From Sphingobacterium haloxyli (lineage in GTDB: Bacteria; Bacteroidota; Bacteroidia; Sphingobacteriales; Sphingobacteriaceae), in NCBI RefSeq assembly GCF_002980525.1, contig NZ_PVBQ01000013.1, positions 1-64,000 of the forward strand: a DNA stretch of 64,000 bases, in the 5' to 3' direction. A model generated the notes under the pieces. The model saw nothing but the letters and a program-made list of their open reading frames with translations, was not told where the DNA came from and made no database searches. The position numbers and the translations under genes are program-made. Below are positions 53,090 through 61,972 of the stretch, in pieces; positions within the stretch are counted from its first letter, which is position 1; each line of letters opens with the position of its first letter.

Positions 53090-54652
53090 ATGAAAAGTCT
53101 ACTTATTTTCTTGCTGTCGGTTTTCTCCGCTGGATCAATATTTGCACAGCATGATATTGCTGCTTTTCCGGGAGCCGAAGGTTTTGGACGTTATGCTACA
53201 GGCGGACGCGGAGGAACGGTATATCATGTAACCACACTGGAAGATGGTGACGAACCGGGGACATTTCGCCATGCTGTCTCACAGCAGGGCACACGCACGG
53301 TGGTATTTGATGTGGCAGGAACTATTTTTCTCAAAAACCGCCTAAATATCGTCGACGGCAATCTGACCATTGCCGGACAAACAGCACCCGGGCAGGGGAT
53401 TTGTATTGCACGCCATCCGGTATCCGTTAACGCAGATAACGTGATTATTCGTTACATGCGGTTCCGTGTGGGTAATGAGGGAGGCGGCGAACCGGACGGA
53501 TTAGGAGGAACAAAAAACAAGAATGTCATTATAGACCATTGTTCCATTAGCTGGTCGGTTGACGAAACCTGTACGTTCTATGGCGGCGAAAACGTAACGG
53601 TACAATGGTGCCTGATTTCGGAAAGCCTTCGTACAGCCGGACATGCTAAGGGAAAACATGGTTACGGAGCCATTGTAGGCGGACACCGGTCTTCATTTCA
53701 TCATAATCTGATGGCCCATCACGAAAGTCGCATGCCTCGTTTGGGTCCGCATGTTTCGACGCAGGAGCGCGAATATGTGGATATGCGCAACAATGTGCTT
53801 TATAATTGGGCGGGAGCGGGGTGTTACGGTGGCGAAGGAATGCACGTGAACATTGTAAACAATTATTACAAGCCTGGTCCCGCAACGCCGAAGAATAGTC
53901 GTGTACACTATCGTATTGCTGCTATCGGCGTACGTACTTCCGAATATGTGACCGGAAAGAACGGTCAACCCAATGGATGGAAACCTATGGAACATGTTTG
54001 GGGGCGTTTTTATGTAGACGGAAATGTGATAGAAGGATATGAAGAAATTACGCGAGATAACTGGCCAAAAGGAATCTACGAACAAATTGGTCCTAACAAT
54101 GATAACACTTTTACGGAGCGGGTGAAAAACGAGATGCGCCTTTCCTCCCCGTTGGAAACCGACGTTGTTACCACCCACACTGCTCAGGAAGCTTATCGTT
54201 TGGTTGTACAATATGCAGGATGTTCGAAACAGCGTGATAGCATTGATATACGAATCATTGAAGAAACGAAAAACGGAACAGCAACTTATCTCGGCAGTAT
54301 TTCTTCAGACGCTAAAAATTATCCCGGACTCATAGACGTTCCTAATGATGTAAAACCTTCAGACGCAGCAAGCGCGTGGCCCGATTTGAGCGACAGCGAT
54401 GTTAACCCCGAGTCTCTGCAAGATTCCGACGGCGATGGTATGCCGGATTGGTGGGAAAAAGAGAACGGATTGGATCCCAATAATACCTCTGACGGAAGAG
54501 CCGTTACATTGTGCAAAACGGGATACACCAATCTTGAGGTGTATCTGAACAGTTTAGTAAAAGAGCTTACACAGAAACAAAACAGCGAAAGTCTAAAAAA
54601 GGCAAAGTCCCCATTTTGTACATGTACATTGGCCCGTTGCGCATGTACATAG
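53090..54652 (+). CDS. Pectate lyase, PL1 family, secreted
   Basis: A 520-residue enzyme with signal peptide (to SIFAQ). The beta-helix domain starts at AAFPGAEGFGRYATGGRGG. GNLTIAGQTAPGQGICIA, NVIIRYMRFRVGN and NVIIDHCSISWSVDETCTFYG match the sister enzyme at 48530. The C-terminal DSDGDGMPDWWEKENGLDPN motif should bind calcium. The domain ends naturally near LEVYLNSLVKEL; the last 25 or so residues, including CTCTLARCACT, and the stop itself come from the start of the hairpin array. It is the last gene of the plus-strand pectin series. Confidence 0.9.
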   Translation: MKSLLIFLLSVFSAGSIFAQHDIAAFPGAEGFGRYATGGRGGTVYHVTTLEDGDEPGTFRHAVSQQGTRTVVFDVAGTIFLKNRLNIVDGNLTIAGQTAPGQGICIARHPVSVNADNVIIRYMRFRVGNEGGGEPDGLGGTKNKNVIIDHCSISWSVDETCTFYGGENVTVQWCLISESLRTAGHAKGKHGYGAIVGGHRSSFHHNLMAHHESRMPRLGPHVSTQEREYVDMRNNVLYNWAGAGCYGGEGMHVNIVNNYYKPGPATPKNSRVHYRIAAIGVRTSEYVTGKNGQPNGWKPMEHVWGRFYVDGNVIEGYEEITRDNWPKGIYEQIGPNNDNTFTERVKNEMRLSSPLETDVVTTHTAQEAYRLVVQYAGCSKQRDSIDIRIIEETKNGTATYLGSISSDAKNYPGLIDVPNDVKPSDAASAWPDLSDSDVNPESLQDSDGDGMPDWWEKENGLDPNNTSDGRAVTLCKTGYTNLEVYLNSLVKELTQKQNSESLKKAKSPFCTCTLARCACT

Positions 54653-54930
54653 CGGTTATGTACAGTGACATAATGATTATGTCACTGTAGTTGACGGCTT
54701 TGTACCGTGTCAAAACGTATTTGTTGCCTGACATATCGATTCTGTCCTTTTGATGGTCGATGACCGCACGTGACATATCAAACATGTCACGTGCGTGAAC
54801 GACTATGTGCTTGTAGTTGACCACAAAGTCACGAAACATAATCAACAACTCACTTGACATGTCGGCTTTGTTCTGGTACAAAACAGAAATGTACCATGCA
54901 GGCATTCGCATGTACATATACATAACGACG
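54615..54930. repeat. Array of inverted repeats on TGTACA / TGACAT words
   Basis: About 310 bases are filled with short inverted repeats. TACAGTGACATAA pairs with its complement across TGA (54661-54689). CGCACGTGACAT pairs across ATCAAAC (54766-54796). TGTACATA pairs with TATGTACA across GCGGT (54644-54664), and TGGTACA with TGTACCA across AAACAGAAA (54874-54896). Both ends carry CGCATGTACATA (54640 and 54907). Arms vary while the core words stay. It is not a CRISPR: there is no constant repeat. A 118-codon minus-strand frame across it is not a convincing gene. Confidence 0.7.
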
Positions 54931-54984
54931 AAAAAAATGAAAGAATAATTAATTACCTTTAGGGTATGCTAAGCTCACTAACAT

Positions 54985-56352
54985 ATGATTCATTGTAGAA
55001 CCTTTATCGTACTCTTCCTTATTCAGTTCACTGTCTTCCCGTCGATGGCGCAGTCGGAGTTTTCGAGCCATATCACCTACGACAGCCTAATAACGAAAGC
55101 GAGACAACGGGATAAGCCTATGTTCTTTGTAGTGCATCAGCGTAGCGAGCAGTTTTCTCCTTATGCCGGCTTGACAATATCAAAAAAAACGAAAGACCTG
55201 CTCACGGAAGCCTTCGTTTCGGGCGTCGTACGGGTTGCCCCGGAAGAGGTTAACCATCCCATATCGAAGACGTACCACCTCCGTACCCCTATATATCTCT
55301 TTACCGACAAAGATGGTTATCCGATACTACGTTATAACAAACAAATCAAACAGGAAGATACCTTGCTGAAATTGATCGACTCCGCTAAGACCATCGCTGC
55401 AGGCGAGACTATGGGAAAGCTAATAAAGCAATATAGAAAAGGTTTCCGTAGCCAGTCTTTGTTACAAAAGTTGCTGGAGCAATATCAGATATTCGATCAG
55501 TATACAGACGAGCAAGTACTAAGTGATTACGTTTCTAGGCTAACGGTACAGGAACTGAATAATTTTGAAACGGTGGCGTTCTTGTTGCGCAGCGGCCCGG
55601 CTTATGATAGCCAGACCTACCAATTAGCTTACACCAACCGCAACATGGTGGATAGCCTCTATGCGACCCTGCCCTTGCCTATCCGAAACGAAATAAACGG
55701 GCGTATACAGCGTCAAACCTTTCGGGAGGCACTGGATAAAAAGAGCTTTGCTTTGGCCCAAAACTTGGGAAACCGGATGGCTAATACTTGGCAATCGCAT
55801 CGTCTGCGAGGCAATATAGCCCGAAGTTACTATCCGATGAAGTATTTGCAGCTTTGCGGGGATACGATATCGTATCGATCCTATGCAAGAAATCATTATA
55901 ACAATTATTTCTATCGTCTAGACCAGGATTCCTTAGCCAAGGTGGATTACGCCAATAGTCAAAATATGAATATCTCGAGAAGAGGATTCGCGTTAGACAG
56001 TGTCGAGAATCTACGCTTTCAGAACTGGTTGGAAAAGCATCGTCCGCGGTACGTAAAAACGCAGGTGGACAATTTAAATTACGGAGCGAACCAACTGCTG
56101 GCCTTTGGAAAAGAGGATCCGGAGGTGTTGTTCGATGGTATCCGCTGGATGCATAAATCTATTGCGCTACTCCCTGATCGCGGGCAATCTCACCATATCC
56201 TCGCGAAACTGCTATATCAAATCGGTTTTTATGCTGAGGCAGAAGCCGCGCAGCAGCGTGCGGTTGAGCTGTATAAACCACAGAAGCATTACTATAAGCG
56301 AATGCAAGAAATATTGAAGCAGATGCAGGGCCGCTCCTGGAGCGGGAGCTAA
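54985..56352 (+). CDS. Exported protein with thioredoxin-like N-terminus, function unknown
   Basis: A 455-residue protein with signal peptide (to SMAQ). Residues about 30-130 look like a thioredoxin fold (YDSLITKARQRDKPMFFVVHQ, then TPIYLFTDKDGYPILRY with a cis-Pro-like position), but there is no CxxC. The rest is helical, with a C-terminal part (about 375-450) that resembles TPR repeats: ALLPDRGQSHHILAKLLYQIGFYAEAEAAQQRAVELYKPQ, in overlapping pieces. It lies between the repeat array and the TonB gene, which it meets end to end. I do not recognise a family. Confidence 0.75.
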   Translation: MIHCRTFIVLFLIQFTVFPSMAQSEFSSHITYDSLITKARQRDKPMFFVVHQRSEQFSPYAGLTISKKTKDLLTEAFVSGVVRVAPEEVNHPISKTYHLRTPIYLFTDKDGYPILRYNKQIKQEDTLLKLIDSAKTIAAGETMGKLIKQYRKGFRSQSLLQKLLEQYQIFDQYTDEQVLSDYVSRLTVQELNNFETVAFLLRSGPAYDSQTYQLAYTNRNMVDSLYATLPLPIRNEINGRIQRQTFREALDKKSFALAQNLGNRMANTWQSHRLRGNIARSYYPMKYLQLCGDTISYRSYARNHYNNYFYRLDQDSLAKVDYANSQNMNISRRGFALDSVENLRFQNWLEKHRPRYVKTQVDNLNYGANQLLAFGKEDPEVLFDGIRWMHKSIALLPDRGQSHHILAKLLYQIGFYAEAEAAQQRAVELYKPQKHYYKRMQEILKQMQGRSWSGS

Positions 56353-57368
56353 TTATTGCCGCTTTGACGAGGATCAGCTATATTTAACGAAATCGGCAGT
56401 GTATAGGCCACACGAACCGGAACACCCCGTTGGTAGCCTGGCGCCCATTTCGCTGACTTTTTGAGCATTTCAATGCCAGCGGCAGCGGTGCCATATCCCA
56501 GATCGTTTACGATTTCAAAGTCAGTTGGATTACCGGCTGTATCAACCACAAAACGGAGGATCACTTGCCCTTTTACACCAGCCCGAGCCGCCTCTTTCGG
56601 GTAGCGATAGTGCTGCGCCACAAACCGCCTAAGATTTTGTACACCGCCTGGGTACTCGGGGTGAACGTCTCTTTCCTTGTAAGGAAGCGTTGCTCCTACA
56701 CTATCGGTGCTAACGCCCCCGGTAACGGTTCCCTCCTCGTACCATTCTTCAAAGCGGTACTTCCCTTTCCTAAAGGACCCTTCCCAGCGGCCTTCCCGCA
56801 AGCCTTCTTTGTACAGCCCTTGTTCGAAATCGACGCCATTGTCGTGGCGGAGCACTATCTCGCCATTGCCGTGCTGCACTTGCATGGTCCCAGTGGAATC
56901 CGCATAGTAGAGCAAGCGCTTATTCGTCCCGTCCCATGCTGGCCGTTCTTGTCCTTCTTTTGGCTTCAAATAAACCTTCACTTCTTTTAAAACGCCGTTT
57001 TCGTAATAGCGGTGTGCCGTATCAATCCGCTTGTTGTCGGTGTAATAGGTAGCAGTCTCCAGAGATCCGCTATCATAATAAGTTTCTACCAAGCCTTCCA
57101 AACGCAATCGCATCGGATCCGGAGCCTTCACCCACCCATGGCGCTTTAAGTTTCCGTTTTGATAATAATCGTTTAGCTCATACAGTCCCTGCTCGTTTGG
57201 CTTTATACGCAGTATGCTGGTATATTCCGCCGAATCCTTATATGCGGTACGACCGCCGTTCTTAGTGACGTAGGACACAATGGTTTCCTGTGCTCTTGAT
57301 AATGGGGAAGCGAAAAGGCACAGTAAGAACAATGCGAATTTACAAGAGTCGATTATTAGGTGCTTCAT
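56349..57368 (-). CDS. TonB C-terminal domain protein with MORN-like repeats
   Basis: A 339-residue protein with a signal peptide (to SRAQE), not the usual TonB membrane anchor. Residues about 45-230 contain YwqK/MORN-like repeats (NGNLKRHGW, YYDSGSLETATYY, YYENGVLKEVKVY, EGLREGRWEGSF). A TonB C-terminal domain follows (about 235-335: YPGGVQNLRRFVAQHYRYPKEAARAGVKGQVILRFVVD in pieces, ending YTLPISL). It could interact with TonB-dependent transporters from the periplasm, or be an adaptor. Its 3' end overlaps that of the preceding gene by four bases. Confidence 0.85.
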   Translation of the reverse strand: MKHLIIDSCKFALFLLCLFASPLSRAQETIVSYVTKNGGRTAYKDSAEYTSILRIKPNEQGLYELNDYYQNGNLKRHGWVKAPDPMRLRLEGLVETYYDSGSLETATYYTDNKRIDTAHRYYENGVLKEVKVYLKPKEGQERPAWDGTNKRLLYYADSTGTMQVQHGNGEIVLRHDNGVDFEQGLYKEGLREGRWEGSFRKGKYRFEEWYEEGTVTGGVSTDSVGATLPYKERDVHPEYPGGVQNLRRFVAQHYRYPKEAARAGVKGQVILRFVVDTAGNPTDFEIVNDLGYGTAAAGIEMLKKSAKWAPGYQRGVPVRVAYTLPISLNIADPRQSGNN

Positions 57369-57544
57369 ATCAGTGCAATCTAGTAATGTTGGATTTTTTT
57401 ATTAAAATAGAAAAAATACGTTAATTTAGAGCGAACCACAAATCATTATGAGGTTAATTGTCTAACATTTATTACTTTTACTTTACCATTATTTCCCCGC
57501 CGCCTCCCCGATAACCGTTATTGCATGATTGATAGAAGTGCAGG

Positions 57545-57775
57545 GAAGTCCACCCAAGTCCGTCGAAGTCCGCCAAAGTCCGTATATACTTTATATAAAC
57601 TTCGGTTTAACCTCCTATCAATATCGGGAAGGCTTCGGGTTAACTTCGGGAAGACTTCGGATTAGCACTGAGGAATCTTCGGGAATATGCCAAAGCCAAC
57701 CCGAGCATTTGCCGAACAAAAAGCGAAGATGTCCCAAATCAGTCCCGAACCAATCTCGAACCAATCTCGAACAAC
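57545..57775. repeat. Helically phased repeat tract
   Basis: AAGTCC occurs four times at an exact 10-base step (57546, 57556, 57566, 57576). CTTCGG occurs at 57600, 57633, 57644, 57655 and 57677, all on an 11-base grid. CGAAC recurs at 57746, 57757 and 57768, again 11 bases apart. An 86-codon frame (57529-57789) spans it, but its composition follows the repeats and I do not call it a gene. The gap 57369-57544 shows nothing else. Confidence 0.65.
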
Positions 57776-57800
57776 TTCTGAAGGACTAGTGGAGGAAACG

Positions 57801-60287
57801 TTAGCTAGCAGAAAACGTATACCGTTTACCAACTTTCGTATCAAACTCTACCAGTTTTGTTTTTGGTACCGTGAAACCTTTTAAGCTTGCTTTTTCTGAT
57901 TTTAGTGGAGCTTTAATTTCGCGCACTTGAAAAAATGGATTAACATTCTCTCCTCGGGCAGTATGGAGTTCCACATCTCCTTTCAAATTTGTTGCCTCTG
58001 CCAAACGAAGGCGGCAGTTTCCGCCTGATTTGGAGTGAACCGTTAAGCTTGTTAGTATCCCGTTATCCCACGCCATATCGATCTCAAATCCCCCGCGGGC
58101 TTTCAGGCCACTCACACTACCGCTAGGCAATGCATCCGGTAACGCGGGTAAAATAAAAATATTACCGTCGTAAGACTGAACTAACATCTCGGCAATCCCC
58201 GATGTACAGCCGAAATTTCCGTCAATCTGAAATGGTGGGTGTGCGTCCAGCAAATTGGGGTAAGTACCTCCGCCTTGCCCCTTGTCTCCAAGAGGAGGAC
58301 TTAGCTGCTCTTGGATAAGTTTATAGGTCTTGTTGCCATCTAACAGCCTCGCCCACCAGTTCACTTTCCAGCCCATAGACCATCCAGTCGACTTATCGCC
58401 CCGATACGTTAACGAGTTTACTGCAGCTTCGGTCAGGTCTGGGTGACGGAAGGGCGATATTTGCCCTGAAGGGTATAAACCGTATAGATGTGAAATATGA
58501 CGATGCTTATCCGTCGTTTTATCCAGATCTTCCAACCACTCTTGTAATTGGGTATGCTGTCCGATCTGCATAGGAGGCAGCCGGTCCAAAGCGATTTTAA
58601 CAGAATCGGCCAATGAAAGATCTTGATTTAATATTTTAGATGCTTGAACAAAATTATGAAATACATCAAAAATCAATTGATTATCCATGGTTGTCCCTGC
58701 CGAAACACCGATGCTGCCTGGTAAGTAAGAATTCTCGGGTGACATCGAAGGGCTGATAACCAGCCATCTCCCTGAACGATCTTCGTGCAGAATATCCAGA
58801 TAAAACAGGGCTTTTCCTTTCAAGACGTCATAATGTCTTCTTAAAAACGCTTTTTCGCCATTATAGAGATAATGTTGCCAAATATGCTGGCTCAACCAAG
58901 CGCCGCCCATTGGCCACATACCGTAATAGCCGCCGTCAACGACACCGGTAATACGCCACAGGTCCGTGTTGTGGTGCATATTCCAGCCCCGCGCGCGATA
59001 CATCTCTTTAGCGCTTTCCTGTCCCGTCACGGAAAGATCTTCTAGCATCGAAAATAAGGGTTCGTGCATTTCCGAAAGATTCGTAACTTCTGCGGGCCAG
59101 TAATTCATCTCGGTATTGATATTAACAGTATACTTGCTGTCCCAGGGTGGGGATAGCTTTTCGTTCCAGATTCCCTGGAGGTTGGCTGGTTGTCCACCGG
59201 GTTGTGATGAGCTTATGAGTAAGTAACGGCCAAATTGGAAATAAAGAGAAACCAGCTCCGGATCGTGCGCTGTGGCAAATTCCCGCACACGAACATCGGT
59301 TGTCTTATTGGCCTGTGCCGAAGTGCCTAGATCTAATTTAACCCGATTAAAAAAGGTTTGGTATCTTTTGCTGTGTTTCGCTAAGGCCTTATTATATTTT
59401 ACTTTTAATGCATTGTTCAATGTGGTCTGTGCACGTAGCGCGGGCTGACCGGTTAAATCGTTGTACTTATTAAAGTTCGTGCCGATAGAGACATATAAGA
59501 TCACTTCGTCCGCATTTTTGATTTCGAATTTATCATTACCTGCAGTCAGCTGTCCCCCTCTTAGTATAGGGTGTACGATACCCTCAAAATTCACTTTCCC
59601 CGTTTTGCTGTCGACGGAACCGCTCGTGCCGGAGAGGTGCATTTGGTTTTTCGTTAAGGTTAAGGCATGCACCTGATGTGGTGTGCTGAGACCGACTGAA
59701 AAAGATAAGGCATTTTTTTGGGAGGACGTCAAACGGATGATGACCACGTCGTCTGTAAAAGACGCAAACACTTCCCGATGATATTGAACACCGTCAACTC
59801 GGTATGATGTACGTGCTACCGCATCTTGTATATCTAGTTCCCGGTGAAAGTCACTATACGTATCGTGACCCTTAAAATCCAGCCAGAGGCTGCCGAATGT
59901 CTGGTAAGGCATACCGTAGTCTAAACCTTCCGGCGCTTGTCTAGGAAAGGTAGCGTTCGACAGATCTTGCGCCTCCTTAGGTTTTCCCTCAGCTAGTAGT
60001 TTTCGTATCGCTAAAATATTGTCATGGGTGTTTTTGGGGACGTTGTTACCGGGTTCTCCTGCCCATATCGTTTCTTCATTTAATTGTATCTGCTCTTTGT
60101 CTGGGCCGCCGAAAATCATAGCGCCTAGCCGACCATTACCAATGGGTAAAGCTTCGTTCCATTCCGTGGCAGGTTTATCATATTTCAATTTTAAAGGCTG
60201 GTTTGCCAGTAGTCCATTAAAGGGTACGACAATAAAAGCCACAGTAATAATAAGGGAAGTTTTTAGCAATAATTTTCTCATAGTCAT
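57801..60287 (-). CDS. Glycoside hydrolase family 95 (alpha-L-fucosidase / alpha-L-galactosidase type)
   Basis: An 828-residue exported enzyme with signal peptide (to NQPLK). The N-terminal domain has LKYDKPATEWNEALPIGNGRLGAMIFGG, diagnostic of GH95. The (alpha/alpha)6 core has NINTEMNYWPAEVTNLSEMHEP, GMWPMGGAWLSQHIWQHYLY and HRHISHLYGLYPSGQISPF. The C-terminal beta domain follows. GH95 enzymes cut alpha-1,2-L-fucose or alpha-L-galactose; in a pectin setting a side-chain L-galactose or L-fucose (rhamnogalacturonan II or xyloglucan) is likely. It lies 10 bases after the GH28 gene in the same operon. Confidence 0.92.
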   Translation of the reverse strand: MTMRKLLLKTSLIITVAFIVVPFNGLLANQPLKLKYDKPATEWNEALPIGNGRLGAMIFGGPDKEQIQLNEETIWAGEPGNNVPKNTHDNILAIRKLLAEGKPKEAQDLSNATFPRQAPEGLDYGMPYQTFGSLWLDFKGHDTYSDFHRELDIQDAVARTSYRVDGVQYHREVFASFTDDVVIIRLTSSQKNALSFSVGLSTPHQVHALTLTKNQMHLSGTSGSVDSKTGKVNFEGIVHPILRGGQLTAGNDKFEIKNADEVILYVSIGTNFNKYNDLTGQPALRAQTTLNNALKVKYNKALAKHSKRYQTFFNRVKLDLGTSAQANKTTDVRVREFATAHDPELVSLYFQFGRYLLISSSQPGGQPANLQGIWNEKLSPPWDSKYTVNINTEMNYWPAEVTNLSEMHEPLFSMLEDLSVTGQESAKEMYRARGWNMHHNTDLWRITGVVDGGYYGMWPMGGAWLSQHIWQHYLYNGEKAFLRRHYDVLKGKALFYLDILHEDRSGRWLVISPSMSPENSYLPGSIGVSAGTTMDNQLIFDVFHNFVQASKILNQDLSLADSVKIALDRLPPMQIGQHTQLQEWLEDLDKTTDKHRHISHLYGLYPSGQISPFRHPDLTEAAVNSLTYRGDKSTGWSMGWKVNWWARLLDGNKTYKLIQEQLSPPLGDKGQGGGTYPNLLDAHPPFQIDGNFGCTSGIAEMLVQSYDGNIFILPALPDALPSGSVSGLKARGGFEIDMAWDNGILTSLTVHSKSGGNCRLRLAEATNLKGDVELHTARGENVNPFFQVREIKAPLKSEKASLKGFTVPKTKLVEFDTKVGKRYTFSAS

Positions 60288-60297
60288 ACAGAATTTC

Positions 60298-61956
60298 TTA
60301 GTTTACTCTTACAGCATCAGCATGTGCACCGTAATCGAAAGTTACTTTATTTTTGTCAATAGTTGAATTTTCAAAGGCAATATTTGAGGAGTTGGCGCCG
60401 TGTACCTCTACATGTTGAGGCTGTTTCTGGTCGACATCTAGCTTGTTAAGCGCTATGTCTTTTGCGCTTTCTATGTAAACGATAGGGCCTTCACTTGCAG
60501 TGTGTAGTCGCGCGTTTTCGATTGCTATATGTCTTGCATCTTTAATTTCCACACCTTTATTCACCGTTAAATTTAAATTCTTCATATGGATATGCTGTAC
60601 AGGCATTTCTGGCAACCCACGTACGAAAACACCTACCTTTCCGCCATTACAACTGACATTTTCAATGAATATATTTCTGATTTGCGGGGTTTCCACCGTT
60701 ACGGGCGGAATTTCTTGTACTTCGTTTGCCTGTGGCGGTTTCGTCCAGTAATACATATCAAAGAAGATGGCTTCGTCAACGATGTTAGACATGTTTATAT
60801 TGCGAATATGAATGTTTTCTACTATTCCCCCGCGTCCACGTGTCGTTTTAAAACGTATTCCTTTGTCGGTTCCCATAAAGGTACAGTCTTCGACAAAAAT
60901 ATCTCGTGCTCCCCCCGACATTTCGCTTCCTACGACAAATCCACCATGGCCTAAATAAACTTTATTTCGACGGATGATTACTTTCTCTGTGGCAATCCCT
61001 CTTTTTCGTCCTTCCTCGTCTTTACCAGACTTAATACAAATAGCATCATCACCGACGTCTAAAATACAATCTTCAACGAGCACATAAGAACAAGATTCAA
61101 TATCAATACCGTCTCCATTTTGGGCATAGTCGGGATTTTTGATCTTGACGTCCCTAACCGTAATATGCTGGCTCATGAGCGGGTGCAGGTTCCAAGCAGG
61201 GGAGTTTTGAAAGGTAACACCCTCCAACAATACCTTTTCGCAATTTGTTAAAACGAGTAAGTTGGGGCGTAAGTAATCTTTAATATCTTCAAAATCTGCC
61301 AAGGTCCTCCCCTCGCTCAATAGAACGGATCGTTTTTCCTCATGCGCTCGTTTTGTTTTTTCCGATGGAAACCAAGTTTTACCATCATCACTGATCAGTC
61401 CACCTGAGGCAACCTTATCACGCCACGCTCTGTCCGTTAGCGCTCCTTTTCCGACCATACGCCAGGCATCGCCGTTGCCGTCGATAGTACCTTTTCCCGT
61501 AATAGCGATATTTTTTAAGTTTCCTCCGCTGATGGGAGACTGGTTGCGGGCAGATGGTTTGCCTTCATAATTCCCCTCTACAATCTGGTACTGGTCGAAG
61601 TCTGCCGTGAACTGCAGGAAAGCGTTGTCGTTTAAATGCAAATTCACATTGCTCTGTAATTCCAGTGGTCCTGAAAGCCAGTATCCAGCGGGTATCAGAA
61701 CCACACCACCGCCTTTTTTACTGCAGGTGATAAGAGCTTCCTGGATGCTTTGGGTATTGAGCGTATGGCCATCACCCTTAGCCCCAAATTGTTGTATGTC
61801 GATGGTGTCTTTCGGAAATTCCGGTTGTGTGACTTGCGGCAGATTATCCCAATGATAGGGGCTTGCCGAGGACTGTGCCTGCGCGTAATCGATATTGTTT
61901 AACATACATAAAACGGTGGCTCTGAGCAAAATCTTCTTTGTGCGGTTAAAAATCAT
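60298..61956 (-). CDS. Polygalacturonase, GH28 family
   Basis: A 552-residue beta-helix enzyme with signal peptide (to AQAQ) that hydrolyses homogalacturonan. The GH28 catalytic motifs are complete and in order: NGDGIDI (near residue 280), VGDDAICIKSG (near 302), LGHGGFVVGSE (His near 335) and IRFKT (near 367). The N-terminal part starts with IDIQQFGAKGDG, typical of the family. It lies 16 bases after the CE8 gene and 10 before GH95. It should act after the methylesterase has exposed free galacturonate. Confidence 0.94.
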   Translation of the reverse strand: MIFNRTKKILLRATVLCMLNNIDYAQAQSSASPYHWDNLPQVTQPEFPKDTIDIQQFGAKGDGHTLNTQSIQEALITCSKKGGGVVLIPAGYWLSGPLELQSNVNLHLNDNAFLQFTADFDQYQIVEGNYEGKPSARNQSPISGGNLKNIAITGKGTIDGNGDAWRMVGKGALTDRAWRDKVASGGLISDDGKTWFPSEKTKRAHEEKRSVLLSEGRTLADFEDIKDYLRPNLLVLTNCEKVLLEGVTFQNSPAWNLHPLMSQHITVRDVKIKNPDYAQNGDGIDIESCSYVLVEDCILDVGDDAICIKSGKDEEGRKRGIATEKVIIRRNKVYLGHGGFVVGSEMSGGARDIFVEDCTFMGTDKGIRFKTTRGRGGIVENIHIRNINMSNIVDEAIFFDMYYWTKPPQANEVQEIPPVTVETPQIRNIFIENVSCNGGKVGVFVRGLPEMPVQHIHMKNLNLTVNKGVEIKDARHIAIENARLHTASEGPIVYIESAKDIALNKLDVDQKQPQHVEVHGANSSNIAFENSTIDKNKVTFDYGAHADAVRVN

Positions 61957-61972
61957 ATTCTATCTTTAAAAA

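Noticed and set aside
41685..54652. A hybrid two-component, AraC or other regulator gene for the pectin locus
   Set aside because: No such gene exists in the window; regulation is only hinted at by the palindromes.
54567..54923. 118-codon minus-strand frame across the hairpin array
   Set aside because: Its residues simply echo the repeat words, it overlaps the lyase 3' end, and it has no recognisable domain or promoter.
54615..54930. Possible CRISPR array
   Set aside because: There is no constant direct repeat of fixed length and no regular spacer; the repeats are inverted and variable. No cas gene is present.
57529..57789. 86-codon plus-strand frame
   Set aside because: The frame follows the 10/11-base repeats. 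The bases give strongly biased residues and no domain.
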